Counted from the stretch's first letter, positions 56,016 to 64,000 are shown. The stretch is 64,000 bases of DNA from Phytopseudomonas argentinensis (GCF_900113905.1 NZ_FORC01000001.1:1424060-1488059); one strand, 5' to 3'. Made by a program: numbers and translations. Notes: generated by a model from the letters alone, not told the origin.

Positions 56016-57323
56016 CTACAAGTCGCGCATCAGCAGCGCAAAGCGCAGATCCACTTCGGGCGGCACCGGCAGGTACACCACGTGGCCATCGCCGGGGGCC
56101 ACGCCAACCGCATCGCCGGAGCGGCTTTCCAGATGCTCCAGGGTGAAACGCCGGTTACCCTCAGGCGTCATCAGCTCCATGCCGTCGCCCACCGAGAAAC
56201 GGTTCTTCACCCGTACTTCGGCCAGTTCGCCACGGCGCTGGCCAGTCAGCTCACCAACGAACTGCTGGCGATCGGACAGCGAGCTGCCGTGCTGATAGTT
56301 CTGGTATTCGTCGTGCACATGGCGACGCAGGAAGCCTTCGGTGTAGCCGCGGTGGGCGAGTGATTCCAGGCTGTCCATCAGCCCACGGTCGAAGGGCCGG
56401 CCGGCCAGCGCGTCGTCTATGGCCTGGCGGTACACCTGGGCGGTGCGGGCGCAGTAGTAATGGCTCTTGGTGCGCCCTTCGATCTTTAGCGAGTGCACGC
56501 CCATCTTCACCAACTGCTCGACGTGCTGCACGGCGCGCAGATCCCGGGAGTTCATGATGTAGGTGCCGTGCTCGTCCTCGAAGATCGGCATCTGCTGCTC
56601 GCCGTCTTGGAGCACGAACACCTGCTCGCTCGGTGCGCCGATGCCCAGCGTCGGCTCGACCACCCGGACGATCTCGCCCAGTTCGTTTTCGCCCGCCGCC
56701 TTGACGTCGTACTGCCAGCGGCAGGCGTTGGTGCAAGCGCCCTGGTTGGGGTCGCGGCGGTTGAGGTAGCCGGACAGCAGGCAGCGCCCCGAATAGGCCA
56801 TGCACAGCGCACCGTGGACGAACACTTCCAGCTCCATGTCCGGCACCTGGGTGCGGATCTCCTCGATCTCGCCGAGCGACAGCTCCCGTGACAGGATCAC
56901 CCGTTCCAGGCCTTGCCCCTGCCAGAACGCCACGCTGGCCCAGTTCACCGCGTTGGCCTGCACCGAGAGGTGGATGGGCATCTGCGGATAACGGCCGCGC
57001 ACCAGCATGATCAGCCCGGGGTCGGACATGATCAGTGCGTCCGGCGCCATGTCGATCACCGGCTGCAGATCGTCGAGAAAGGTCTTCAGCTTGGCGTTGT
57101 GCGGTGCGATGTTGACCACTACGTAGAAGCGCTTGTCCAGCACGTGCGCCTCACGAATGCCCTGGGCCAGGTTGGCGTGATCGAACTCGTTGTTGCGCAC
57201 CCGCAGGCTGTAGCGTGGCTGCCCGGCATACACCGCATCAGCGCCGTAGGCGAATGCGTAGCGCATGTTCTTCAGGCTGCCCGCCGGCGACAGCAGTTCG
57301 GGACGAAACGGTTGGCTGGACAT
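56016..57323 (-). CDS. trhP: U32-family tRNA hydroxylation protein TrhP (YegQ)
   Basis: 435 residues. MSSQPFRPELLSPAGSLKNMRYAFAYGADAVYAGQPRYSLRVRNNEFDH is a standard YegQ N-terminus. Peptidase U32 region DMELEVFVHGALCMAYSGRCLLSGYLNRRDPNQGACTNACRWQYD contains the conserved Cys set, followed by NSRDLRAVQHVEQLVKMGVHSLKIEGRTKSHYYCARTAQVYR. E. coli TrhP works in forming 5-hydroxyuridine at tRNA position 34. Single gene. Confidence 0.93.
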   Translation of the reverse strand: MSSQPFRPELLSPAGSLKNMRYAFAYGADAVYAGQPRYSLRVRNNEFDHANLAQGIREAHVLDKRFYVVVNIAPHNAKLKTFLDDLQPVIDMAPDALIMSDPGLIMLVRGRYPQMPIHLSVQANAVNWASVAFWQGQGLERVILSRELSLGEIEEIRTQVPDMELEVFVHGALCMAYSGRCLLSGYLNRRDPNQGACTNACRWQYDVKAAGENELGEIVRVVEPTLGIGAPSEQVFVLQDGEQQMPIFEDEHGTYIMNSRDLRAVQHVEQLVKMGVHSLKIEGRTKSHYYCARTAQVYRQAIDDALAGRPFDRGLMDSLESLAHRGYTEGFLRRHVHDEYQNYQHGSSLSDRQQFVGELTGQRRGELAEVRVKNRFSVGDGMELMTPEGNRRFTLEHLESRSGDAVGVAPGDGHVVYLPVPPEVDLRFALLMRDL

Positions 57324-57398
57324 GGCGGAACGAGCTCGCGGAAAAAAGCAGGGCCGGCGATTCTAGAAACCCCGGCCCGACCATCCATTGATCCATGT

Positions 57399-57536
57399 CT
57401 ATGCCCGCGCAACCTGCCTCAGTAACCGTCGGTTATCGCGGCACAGCGGCTCCGGCGCGGGAAACAACTGGGCGATGAAACGCGCCAGCTGCCGTCCGGC
57501 CTGGCGCTCCTCGCGCAGCCCGACGCGCCCGCTCAT
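57399..57536 (-). CDS. Possible small basic protein (45 aa) coupled to upstream gene
   Basis: Starts at an ATG that overlaps the stop of the 100-aa membrane protein gene in ATGA. Encodes MSGRVGLREERQAGRQLA, then RFIAQLFPAPEPLCRDNRRLLRQVARA: basic, one Cys, no membrane segment. The only support is the translational coupling and the gapless fit to trhP. Could be spurious. Confidence 0.4.
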   Translation of the reverse strand: MSGRVGLREERQAGRQLARFIAQLFPAPEPLCRDNRRLLRQVARA

Positions 57537-57835
57537 CGCCGGTACCACAGGCGAAAGAAGCCCAGGGCGAACAGCAGGGCGGTCTGCGCCATGGCCACGC
57601 ACAGTTGCAGGAACGATTGCACCGAGCTGTTGGCCACGGCATTGGTCACGCCGGTCAGGCCGTTCCAGAACGGCTCGGGCAGCAGGTGCAGGCCAAGCTG
57701 AGCGAAAGGCCAGCCGGTGAGCATCATCAGCTCGATCCAGTCGAAGCGGCCGACGAACATCATGCCGATCAGCAACACACCGGCGATGCACAGGCCGAGG
57801 AAGAAACAGGCAGAAAATTGCAGTAGGACGCGCAT
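57533..57835 (-). CDS. Small inner membrane protein, unknown function
   Basis: 100 residues from the ATG at 57835, with GGAG six bases upstream. Three hydrophobic segments: MRVLLQFSACFFLGLCIAGVLLIGMMFVG, IELMMLTGWPFAQLGLHLLP and FLQLCVAMAQTALLFALGFFRLWY. Same strand as creD and 44 bp after it, so possibly in the cre transcript. From memory a small protein gene also follows creD in P. aeruginosa. No family recognised. Confidence 0.75.
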   Translation of the reverse strand: MRVLLQFSACFFLGLCIAGVLLIGMMFVGRFDWIELMMLTGWPFAQLGLHLLPEPFWNGLTGVTNAVANSSVQSFLQLCVAMAQTALLFALGFFRLWYRR

Positions 57836-57879
57836 GGCAGTCTCCAGGGGGCGTGCGCCTGGCACGCCCCTGTAAAGGA

Positions 57880-59229
57880 TCAGGAATTTAGGGGGGCGCT
57901 GGAGGCCGGGCGGCCGACGCCATACCAGTCGAGCTTGCGGGTCAGCACCATCACGCAGCCCAGCACGCCGAACACCAGTAGCGAGCCCATCAGCAGGGCG
58001 TAGTCCTCGGCGCTGAGCAACCCGTAGAGCAGCCCGTACAGTGCGGCCAGCAAGCCACCGAAGGCAGCGCCGCGTAGCCAGCTACGCAACACACTGCTGA
58101 CGTAGAAGCTGTTCAGCGCCACGCAGCCCAGGGCGGACAGGCCGTAGGCGACGGCGAAGCCCAGGTGCTCGGAAAGCGACAGCAGCAGCAGGTAGAACAG
58201 CGCCATGGACAGGCCCACCAGGGCGTACTGCACCGGGTGCACAGCCATGCGCTTGAGCACTTCGAAGAGAAAGAACACCGCGAAGGTCAGGGTGATGAAC
58301 AGCAGCGCGTACTTGATCGCCCGGTCGGCCTTGAGGTACTGGTCCACCGGATCGATGAAGCTCACGCCGAATGCACGGCTCTGCATCACCGAGCAGGAAC
58401 CGCTGACGCAGCTGCTCAGGGCATCCTGCATGTCGGTGGCGAAGAAGCTGGTCTGCCACTTGGCAGTAAAGCCCTGCTCGCTCACCTCGCGCTGGCTGGG
58501 CAGGAACTCGCCGACGAAACTCGGGTGCGGCCAGTCTGAACGCAGGGTGACCTGGCTTTCACGGCCGACCGGGGTGATGCTCAGTTGCTCGGTGCCCTGC
58601 AGCTTGAGGTCGAAGGCGAAGGCGTAGGTCTGCTCGTCGCGGCTGTCGTGTGCCGGCAGCGCCACATGCACACCACTGCCGAAGCTGTCATCGCCGCTGC
58701 CTGGTTCGAAACTCAGGCTGGCGCCATTGAGCTGCAGCTTGAGGTCGTTGCCGATGCCACGCACATCGCTGATGCCGACTGCGATGAAGGGCTCGCCGAA
58801 CCGGTAGGCATCGACGTCGCTGATGCCGTAGTTGGCCGGCACCTTGAACTCGCCGCTGACCTGGCTATCACTGTGGTACAGGCGCGCCTGGTAGATGCCG
58901 CGGTAACGCAGCTCGGTGCGCACGTCGCCATCGACGGTGAAGCGTTCGGGCAGGAAGTACAGGCGGCCCTGCTCGATCGACTCCTCCTGGTAGCGCTCGT
59001 CACTGTCCTTGCGGGTTTTCCAGGTCAGTACCTTCTTGCGATACGGCACCACCATGATCGGCCCGGTGATCTGCTGGGCATAGCTGGAGCTGCGGGCGAT
59101 ATCGCGCAGCACATCATCGCGCGCGCTCTGGCGCTCGTTGACCAGGCCATTGATCAACAACAGGGGGATCATCAACAGCAGAATCAACAGGGCAATGGTG
59201 CCCAGTTTGAATAGCAGGCTTCGGTTCAT
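57880..59229 (-). CDS. creD: Inner membrane protein CreD
   Basis: 449 residues from the ATG at 59229. N-terminal membrane anchor LFKLGTIALLILLLMIPLLLINGLVNERQSARDDVLRDIARSSSYAQQITGPIMVVPYR is diagnostic; a large periplasmic beta-rich domain follows, then VDQYLKADRAIKYALLFITLTFAVFFLFEVLKRMAVHPVQYALVGLSMALFYLLLLSLSEHLGF and further helices. Induced by CreBC; loss or gain alters envelope integrity and beta-lactam response. Separated from creC here by a CBS-domain gene. Confidence 0.95.
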   Translation of the reverse strand: MNRSLLFKLGTIALLILLLMIPLLLINGLVNERQSARDDVLRDIARSSSYAQQITGPIMVVPYRKKVLTWKTRKDSDERYQEESIEQGRLYFLPERFTVDGDVRTELRYRGIYQARLYHSDSQVSGEFKVPANYGISDVDAYRFGEPFIAVGISDVRGIGNDLKLQLNGASLSFEPGSGDDSFGSGVHVALPAHDSRDEQTYAFAFDLKLQGTEQLSITPVGRESQVTLRSDWPHPSFVGEFLPSQREVSEQGFTAKWQTSFFATDMQDALSSCVSGSCSVMQSRAFGVSFIDPVDQYLKADRAIKYALLFITLTFAVFFLFEVLKRMAVHPVQYALVGLSMALFYLLLLSLSEHLGFAVAYGLSALGCVALNSFYVSSVLRSWLRGAAFGGLLAALYGLLYGLLSAEDYALLMGSLLVFGVLGCVMVLTRKLDWYGVGRPASSAPLNS

Positions 59230-59398
59230 GGCACAGCGCTCCGTGCAGTTGGGATGCACGCAGTCTGGCCAGGCCGGGTGGAGGCAGCATGGAGCGCAGA
59301 TGGAATTTGTGTGGGGATTTACAAGGGATTATGGAGCCGTGCGAGGCTAGGCCAGAGGATGGTGACCTGGCAAAGCGGCTGCTCGTGCAGCCGCTGAA

Positions 59399-59836
59399 TC
59401 ATTCACCGCGGATGTACTGTTCCAGATGCTGAATCAGGTTTTCCTGATGGCTGATGATGTCCTTGACCAGGTCACCGATCGACAGCAGGCCGATCAGGCG
59501 GCCGTCTTCGACGACGGGCAGATGGCGTAGACGACCGTTGGTCATCAGTTCCATGCAATGCCGGGCATCTTCGCCTGGCGTCACGGTAATGACCTTGCCG
59601 GTCATGATGTCGCTGACTTTCAGGTTGGCTGGCGGGCGTTCCTGCACCGCAACCTTGCGCACGTAGTCACGCTCGCTGACGATGCCGGCCAGTCGCTCGC
59701 CCTCGAGCACCACCAAGGCGCCAATGCCCTTCTCGGCCATCAGTTTCATCGCAGCAAACACGCTGCTGTCGGGCGTGACGCTGTAAACGTTGGATATCGG
59801 CTTGCTCTTGAGCACTTCAGCCACGGTCTTTTTCAT
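59399..59836 (-). CDS. Two-CBS-domain protein
   Basis: 145 residues consisting of a Bateman pair: TVAEVLKSKPISNVYSVTPDSSVFAAMKLMAEKGIGALVVLEGERLAGIVSERDYVRKV, then VSDIMTGKVITVTPGEDARHCMELMTNGRLRHLPVVEDGRLIGLLSIGDLVKDII. Such stand-alone proteins bind adenine nucleotides or NAD(H). It lies between creD and creC on the same strand with gaps of about 120-170 bp, so co-transcription is uncertain. Confidence 0.9.
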   Translation of the reverse strand: MKKTVAEVLKSKPISNVYSVTPDSSVFAAMKLMAEKGIGALVVLEGERLAGIVSERDYVRKVAVQERPPANLKVSDIMTGKVITVTPGEDARHCMELMTNGRLRHLPVVEDGRLIGLLSIGDLVKDIISHQENLIQHLEQYIRGE

Positions 59837-59957
59837 GCGCGTCTTCCTGTCCCGGTAGATTGGCGAACGGCTTCAGAATAGCCAAAGTGCGGGCATCTGT
59901 ACGCATCCTGTTTGCGACAAGTCGCCGCCAGCATCGCCGAGGTCGCAGCCACGGCGC

Positions 59958-61379
59958 CTAGCGCGGGAAGCTCAAGCGCACCTCCACGCCATCATCGACG
60001 TTGGCGATGCTCAGCGCCGCACCATGCAGTTGCGCCACCTCCTGTACGAAGTTGAGCCCCAGGCCGGTGCTCTTGCGCCCAGTAGCCGGGCGCGCCAGGG
60101 AATAGAAACGCTCGGTGAGGCGCGCCAAGGCGTAGTCGGGAATGGCCGGCCCCTGATTGAACAGACACAGTTGCAGGGACTGCTCATCCGCCTCGCAAGC
60201 GAAGCGAATCAAGCCACCACGCGGAGTGAAATCCAGCGCATTGTCGAGCAGGTTGCTTAGCGCCTGGCGCAGCAGGAAACGCTCGCCGAGCGCGATCTGC
60301 GAGGCGTCGACGCGGTTATCCACCTGCACCTGGCGCTGTTCGATTCGTGCCATCTGGGCGTGCACCAGCTCGTCGATCATCGGCTGCAACGGTACGGCGA
60401 CGCGTTCTTCGAGGCCCTGGCGCTGCTCGACCTGGGCCAGGTGCAGCAGGCGCTCGACCAGGTTCTGCAGGCGCTCGCCTTCTTCGCCGATATTGGCCAC
60501 GAAGCGCTGACGCTGGGCTTCGGGCATCTCGCCTTCCAGCAACTCGGCGGCGCCGCGGATCGCCGCCAGCGGGCTCTTCAGTTCATGGGTCAGGGTATGC
60601 ACGTAACGCTCGACATAGGCCTTGCCCTCCAGCTCGGTGCGCATGCGCTCCACCGCCTGGGCCAGTTGCCCGAGCTCGCCGCCCCGTACCTGGGGCAACT
60701 CGGCACGCTGGCCTTCGCTGACCGCCTGTGCATAACGGGTCAAACGGCGCAGCGAACCGCTGAGCCACCAGCTGAGCAAGCCACCGACCAGCAGGCCCAG
60801 GCCGATCAACCCGCCACCCAGCCAGCCGAGGCGCCGCTGCGAACGCTCGATATAGGGCTGCAGGGTGCGGTTGGGCTTGGCCACCGACACCACGCCAAGA
60901 ATGCGCTCGCCGTCGACGATCGGCGCGGCCACGTACATCACCGAGGAGTCCGGATCGTTCGGGTCTTCGCGGGTCGAGCGCACACCGTAGCGACCACGCA
61001 GGGTCAGGTAGACGTCGTTCCAGCGCGAATAATCCTGACCCACCGCCAGACCGCTGGAGTCGAGCAGCACAATGCCGTTGGCGTCGGTGACATAGATGCG
61101 GTGGTTGACCTGGTTCTTCGCTACACCCCAGATCTGCGCGCCCGGCTGGCGCTGGCCATAGGCCTTGAGCAATTCGGGCAGTTGCCCCTGGGCGAGGCGA
61201 CCTTCGCGTACCTCTTCACGCAACAGCACCGCCAGCAGATGTGCGGTATCGACTAGGGTTTCCTCGGTGGACTGACGTACGCCGGGCCGGATCTCGTCCA
61301 TCACCGTGCTCAGCACGAACCAGCCGGACAGGCCGACGAACAGGAAGTAGGCCAAAAAGATACGTACACCAAGCGGCAT
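59958..61379 (-). CDS. creC: Sensor histidine kinase CreC
   Basis: 473 residues. N-terminal helix MPLGVRIFLAYFLFVGLSGWFVLSTVMDEIRPGVRQSTEETLVDTAHLLAVLL, a periplasmic sensor with DANGIVLLDSSGLAVGQDYSRWNDVYLTLRGRYGVRSTR, second helix (LGWLGGGLIGLGLLVGGLLSWWLSGSL), HAMP, H-box VHTLTHELKSPLAAIRGAAELLEGEMPE, then HATPase with NLLDNALDF and KSTGLGLNFVQEVAQLHG. Senses metabolic/envelope signals and phosphorylates CreB. 30 bp after creB. Confidence 0.94.
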   Translation of the reverse strand: MPLGVRIFLAYFLFVGLSGWFVLSTVMDEIRPGVRQSTEETLVDTAHLLAVLLREEVREGRLAQGQLPELLKAYGQRQPGAQIWGVAKNQVNHRIYVTDANGIVLLDSSGLAVGQDYSRWNDVYLTLRGRYGVRSTREDPNDPDSSVMYVAAPIVDGERILGVVSVAKPNRTLQPYIERSQRRLGWLGGGLIGLGLLVGGLLSWWLSGSLRRLTRYAQAVSEGQRAELPQVRGGELGQLAQAVERMRTELEGKAYVERYVHTLTHELKSPLAAIRGAAELLEGEMPEAQRQRFVANIGEEGERLQNLVERLLHLAQVEQRQGLEERVAVPLQPMIDELVHAQMARIEQRQVQVDNRVDASQIALGERFLLRQALSNLLDNALDFTPRGGLIRFACEADEQSLQLCLFNQGPAIPDYALARLTERFYSLARPATGRKSTGLGLNFVQEVAQLHGAALSIANVDDGVEVRLSFPR

Positions 61380-61409
61380 CAGCAGGCCTCCTGAAGGCTG
61401 GGCATGGCG

Positions 61410-62090
61410 CTATTCGAGGCGCAGGCTGTAACCCAGCCCGCGGTGGGTCTGGATCGCCTCGGCCTGGGGCGCGACCTGGCGCAGCTTGGCGCGCAGGCTC
61501 TTGATATGGCTGTCGATATTACGCTCGTAACCCACGTCCGCCGCGACACCCAGCGCATCGAGCAATTGTTCGCGGCTGAACACCCGCTCGGGCTGGCCGA
61601 GCAGGCAATGCAGCAACTGGAATTCGAGGCGGGTCAGGCTCAGAGGCTGGCCGTGGTAGTCGATGCGCACCCGCTCGATGTCGAGGCGGAACGGACCTTC
61701 ATTGGGCTTGGCGGCCACCGGCTCGCGGGGCGCCACGCGCTTGAGAATGGCCTTGACCCGCGCCGCCACTTCCCGCGGACTGAAGGGCTTGACCACGTAA
61801 TCATCCGCGCCGATTTCCAGCCCCACCACGCGGTCGATCTCGTCATTGCGCGCAGTCAGGAACATCACCGGCACATCGGAGAAGCGCCGCAACCGCTTGC
61901 AGGCCTCGAAGCCGCTGATGTCGGGCAGGCCGACGTCGAGAATCACCAGGTCGAAGGCCTCGCGCTCAAGCAACGTCAGTGCTTCGCCGGCCAGTGTCGA
62001 CCAGCGCGTGGTAAAGCCCTCGGCCTGCAGGGCATAGATCAGCGTGTCGGCGATTGCCGCTTCATCTTCAACAATCAGGACAGTCGCCAT
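61410..62090 (-). CDS. creB: Response regulator CreB (OmpR family)
   Basis: 226 residues from the ATG at 62090 (AAGGA upstream). Receiver: TVLIVEDEAAIADTLIYALQAEGF, phosphoacceptor Asp52 (FDLVILDVGLPDISG), Lys in YVVKPFSPREV. C-terminal winged helix with LTRLEFQLLHCLLGQPERVFSREQLLDALG and ERNIDSHIKSLRAKLRQVAPQAEAIQTHRGLGYSLRLE. Activates creD and other cre-tag genes; I saw no TTCAC-N6-TTCAC tag before creD. Confidence 0.94.
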   Translation of the reverse strand: MATVLIVEDEAAIADTLIYALQAEGFTTRWSTLAGEALTLLEREAFDLVILDVGLPDISGFEACKRLRRFSDVPVMFLTARNDEIDRVVGLEIGADDYVVKPFSPREVAARVKAILKRVAPREPVAAKPNEGPFRLDIERVRIDYHGQPLSLTRLEFQLLHCLLGQPERVFSREQLLDALGVAADVGYERNIDSHIKSLRAKLRQVAPQAEAIQTHRGLGYSLRLE

Positions 62091-62174
62091 TATTGGCATC
62101 CTTGCAGCACACGTGGGTTGCGGAGCCTGCGCGAGGCCGTGGCCAGCGTCAATAGCGCACAGGCACCGCCACTC

Positions 62175-62277
62175 ATGCACAAAACAGGTGGATCATTCTG
62201 TGGATAAGCTTGGAGCTAAGAGCTGCACGCGTCTGAAACCGCGGCTTTGGATAGCCTGAACATTATTTGATCAACCA
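62175..62277 (+). repeat. Array unit 1
   Basis: ATGCACAAA; perfect DnaA box 62199-62207; possible stem AGCTGC / GCGGCT (62221-62226, 62241-62246, one G-T pair); CATTATTTGATCAACCA at 62261-62277. Confidence 0.75.
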
Positions 62278-62362
62278 TTTACTCACAGAATAAATCTTGA
62301 CTAAGCGCTGTTATCAAAAGAACTTTGTCAAGAGATGCAATAACGACAAAGCACTGGGGACA

Positions 62363-62465
62363 ATACACAACTTGAGTGGAACACTTTGTGGATAACCTTT
62401 GCATGATCGGCTGCAGCCCATAACAGACGGGCCTTCTGGCACGCTGATCATTAACTGACCAACGC
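62363..62465 (+). repeat. Array unit 2
   Basis: ATACACAAC; perfect DnaA box 62387-62395; short stem GCCC / GGGC (62416-62419, 62429-62432); CATTAACTGACCAACGC at 62449-62465. Confidence 0.75.
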
Positions 62466-62543
62466 ACGAACGCTACCTAAAATTTATGTTTCCACAAGGA
62501 ACGGAGCTGATTATGTAGCACTCGCGGCTTGAATCAGCGCGCT

Positions 62544-62646
62544 ATACACAATAGCCGTGGAAGATTCTGTGGATAAACACGGTATCGAACCTCGAAAGCC
62601 ACGCCGACCGTGGCATTCCGCTATCTGATCAGTTATTGAACAGCAC
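62544..62646 (+). repeat. Array unit 3
   Basis: ATACACAAT; perfect DnaA box 62568-62576; stem GCCACG / CGTGGC (62598-62603, 62609-62614); CAGTTATTGAACAGCAC at 62630-62646. Confidence 0.75.
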
Positions 62647-62734
62647 TCTGCAGAATCACTCCAACCTGCTGTATTACTTGACTTTCCTCACTGAAGCAGG
62701 CGTGAAAGAATACAGCGAAGGAGACGAAGCATTC

Positions 62735-62837
62735 ATGCACAAAGGGCGTGCATGAGCCTGTGGACAACCTGAAGATGACTCCTTGCAGGCCACTGAAATA
62801 GCGGCCTGCGAAGGATCGTTCATTTATTGATCAACCA
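62735..62837 (+). repeat. Array unit 4
   Basis: ATGCACAAA; DnaA box with one mismatch TGTGGACAA 62759-62767; stem GCAGGCC / GGCCTGC (62785-62791, 62803-62809); CATTTATTGATCAACCA at 62821-62837, 12 bp before the chemoreceptor stop. Confidence 0.75.
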
Positions 62838-62849
62838 CTGCTTGCGCAC

Positions 62850-64000
62850 TTATTCCACCCGGAAACGGCCGGTGTTACGCGACAGGGTTTCACTACCGCG
62901 GCGCAGTTGTTCACTGGCTTCGCTGACCATCCGCGCGCCGCTGAGCAATTCACTGGCGGCCTGATCGACCTGCTGGATATTGCCGCTCACCTCGTCGGCG
63001 GTGGCCGCCTGTTGCTCGGCAGCGGTGGCGATCTGCGCCAGGCGGTCGCTGACCCGCTGTACCGACTCGACGATGCCGTCGAGATCTGCACTCATGGCCA
63101 GTACATTACCCACATCGCCCTCGGCCTGATGCATGGCCTGCTCCATCTCGGCGACGGACTGGCCCACGACCTTGTGCAGGTCACCGACGGTCTGGGCAAT
63201 CTCTGCCGTGGAATTCTGGGTGCGTTGCGACAGCGAGCGCACTTCGTCAGCGACCACCGCAAAGCCGCGACCCTGCTCGCCAGCGCGCGCCGCCTCGATG
63301 GCCGCGTTGAGGGCCAGCAGGTTGGTCTGTTCGGCGATGCCCTTGATCACGTCGACCACCCGGGTGATCTGCTCGGTCTGCTGACGCAGCTTCTGCAAGG
63401 TCTGCGCGCTGCCGGCCAGGCGCTCACTGAGCTCGCGCATGCTGGCACTGGTGCGGGCACTGCGCTGGTTGCTCTGGTTGGCGATCTCGCGGGTCTGCCC
63501 GGCTTCCTGGGCGGCCTGCTCGCAACTCTGCGCCACGCTCTGGGCAGTGGCGGCCATCTGCGTAGCGGCGGTGGCAATCTGGCTCATCTGCGCCTGCTGC
63601 TGCTCCACCGCACTCAATGAGCCCGCAGCCTGGTTCCCTAGATTGCGCACGGTCTCGTCGAGGCTCTGCCCTTCGCGGCCGACGCCCTGCATGGAATCGC
63701 GCAATTGGCCAACGGCGCTATTCAGGGCCGTGGCGATCGCCGCCAGGTCATCGGCACCATGCACCTGCATGCGCACCCGCAGGTCGCCGTCACGCAGGCC
63801 CTCGGCGGCCTGGATGATGCCGGCAGTGCTGCGGCGAATGGAGGCGTTGAGGCACAGCAGCAGGTACAGCGCCAGCAAGGTGAGCACGGCGAAAATCAGC
63901 GTGGTATGCAGCATGTCCCGGCGGGCCTTGCCCTGATAGTCGCCGATATTGGCGTTGAACTGCTCATACACCGCCTGCCGCAGAACGCTCACGCTTTCCT
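62850..64000 (-). CDS. Methyl-accepting chemotaxis protein (5' end outside window)
   Basis: The frame is open to the window's right edge; the N-terminal membrane helix and most of the periplasmic sensor are missing. Visible: end of the sensor ([24 protein letters not shown]), second membrane helix ([21 protein letters not shown]), HAMP ([46 protein letters not shown]), and the full signalling coiled coil with hairpin tip [44 protein letters not shown]. Ligand cannot be judged from this part. Confidence 0.93.
   Translation of the reverse strand, partial: ESVSVLRQAVYEQFNANIGDYQGKARRDMLHTTLIFAVLTLLALYLLLCLNASIRRSTAGIIQAAEGLRDGDLRVRMQVHGADDLAAIATALNSAVGQLRDSMQGVGREGQSLDETVRNLGNQAAGSLSAVEQQQAQMSQIATAATQMAATAQSVAQSCEQAAQEAGQTREIANQSNQRSARTSASMRELSERLAGSAQTLQKLRQQTEQITRVVDVIKGIAEQTNLLALNAAIEAARAGEQGRGFAVVADEVRSLSQRTQNSTAEIAQTVGDLHKVVGQSVAEMEQAMHQAEGDVGNVLAMSADLDGIVESVQRVSDRLAQIATAAEQQAATADEVSGNIQQVDQAASELLSGARMVSEASEQLRRGSETLSRNTGRFRVE

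Larger units (their letters stand above)
62175..62837 (+). repeat. Four-unit tandem non-coding array with DnaA boxes
   Basis: Four same-orientation core elements of 103 bp begin at 62175, 62363, 62544 and 62735 (period 188, 181, 191 bp). Each core has, at fixed distances: AT(G/A)CACAA at 0, GTGGA (GTGCA in unit 4) at +13, DnaA box TGTGGATAA at +24, and a CATTTATTGATCAACCA-like block at +86. Sequence between the last two is variable but always 53 bp and can form a hairpin. Spacers between cores are 78-88 bp without clear similarity. It fills most of the 759-bp gap between creB and the chemoreceptor, with no gene inside. Confidence 0.8.

Noticed and set aside
59230-59398. CreB tag (TTCAC-N6-TTCAC) before creD
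   Set aside because: I searched the gap on both strands by eye and found no pair with correct spacing.
62363-62395. parS half-site (GTGGAACA) in array unit 2
   Set aside because: Only unit 2 matches, and no unit has the full 16-bp palindrome; better explained as part of the array's own conserved block.
62100-62849. Interpretation of the DnaA-box array as the chromosomal origin oriC
   Set aside because: No dnaA, dnaN, rpmH or gidA nearby, boxes are about 190 bp apart in a single orientation, and the neighbours (creB, chemoreceptor) are not origin genes.

Overview
The window is a gamma-proteobacterial chromosome segment that I assign to the genus Pseudomonas. The evidence is high GC with C/G-ending codons, a bamD-pilS-pilR-thiO-fimT/fimU/pilVWXY1E block, a bioB-bioFHCD block, a PP0621-family gene before pilS, and short Pseudomonas-type intergenic repeats. 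From memory (not checked here) these blocks match the P. aeruginosa neighbourhoods around PA4545-PA4556 and PA0463-PA0508, which are far apart in that species. Here they are joined through a 16.4-28 kb accessory stretch.

Layout. (1) 1-16.4 kb, type IV pilus: end of bamD, a small membrane/zinc-ribbon protein overlapping pilS, the PilS-PilR two-component pair, thiO on the opposite strand, then the minor pilin operon fimT, fimU, pilV, pilW, pilX, pilY1, pilE with overlapping stops and starts. It closes with a terminator, and a second full-length pilY1 paralogue follows. (2) 16.6-26.6 kb, an uptake/catabolic module: a FadR-type regulator facing a leftward series of KdgM-type porin, Dpp/Opp-like ABC transporter with two paralogous binding proteins, and an enolase-superfamily sugar-acid dehydratase candidate. 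A 13-bp sequence is repeated twice upstream. (3) 27-34.6 kb: a Pmp3-family peptide, an FMN reductase, two large acyl-CoA dehydrogenases separated by a diguanylate cyclase gene, a SprA-like protein and a miniature flagellar-rod-like protein. Twin PsrA-like sites precede the second dehydrogenase. (4) 34.6-40 kb: biotin genes bioB, bioF, bioH, bioC, bioD, all leftward, with a BirA box upstream that overlaps the start of a divergent comF-type gene. (5) 40-48.3 kb: modE, an RdoA/SrkA-type kinase, rarD, an iron-starvation sigma factor/anti-sigma/TonB receptor set (FiuIRA-like) behind a Fur-box-like site, an ACT-domain protein and an acetyltransferase. (6) 48.5-59.8 kb: glcB, an acyltransferase with a GH5 glycosidase, a CBS/nucleotidyltransferase protein with a DnaQ-type exonuclease, trhP/yegQ, two small proteins, creD and a CBS protein. 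(7) 60-64 kb: creC, creB, a 760-bp non-coding region, and the end of a chemotaxis receptor.

The most unusual thing I see is in the creB-chemoreceptor gap. Four copies of a ~103-bp element repeat at 181-191 bp intervals in the same orientation. Each has an ATRCACAA block, a DnaA box (TGTGGATAA, three perfect and one with one mismatch) exactly 23-24 bp later, a possible hairpin, and a CATTTATTGATCAACCA-like block exactly 62 bp after the DnaA box start. I know of no described element with this layout. It could be a DnaA-titration or replication-control locus, or a set of tandem structured RNAs. Other points of interest are the tandem PilY1 proteins (RGD in one, RGN in the other), a FimT lacking the usual Gly at -1, the KdgM/ABC/dehydratase module with its candidate operators, and the BirA and PsrA sites.

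No rRNA, tRNA, CRISPR, insertion sequence or prophage gene was recognised. All functional assignments come from reading motifs by eye; no database search was run.
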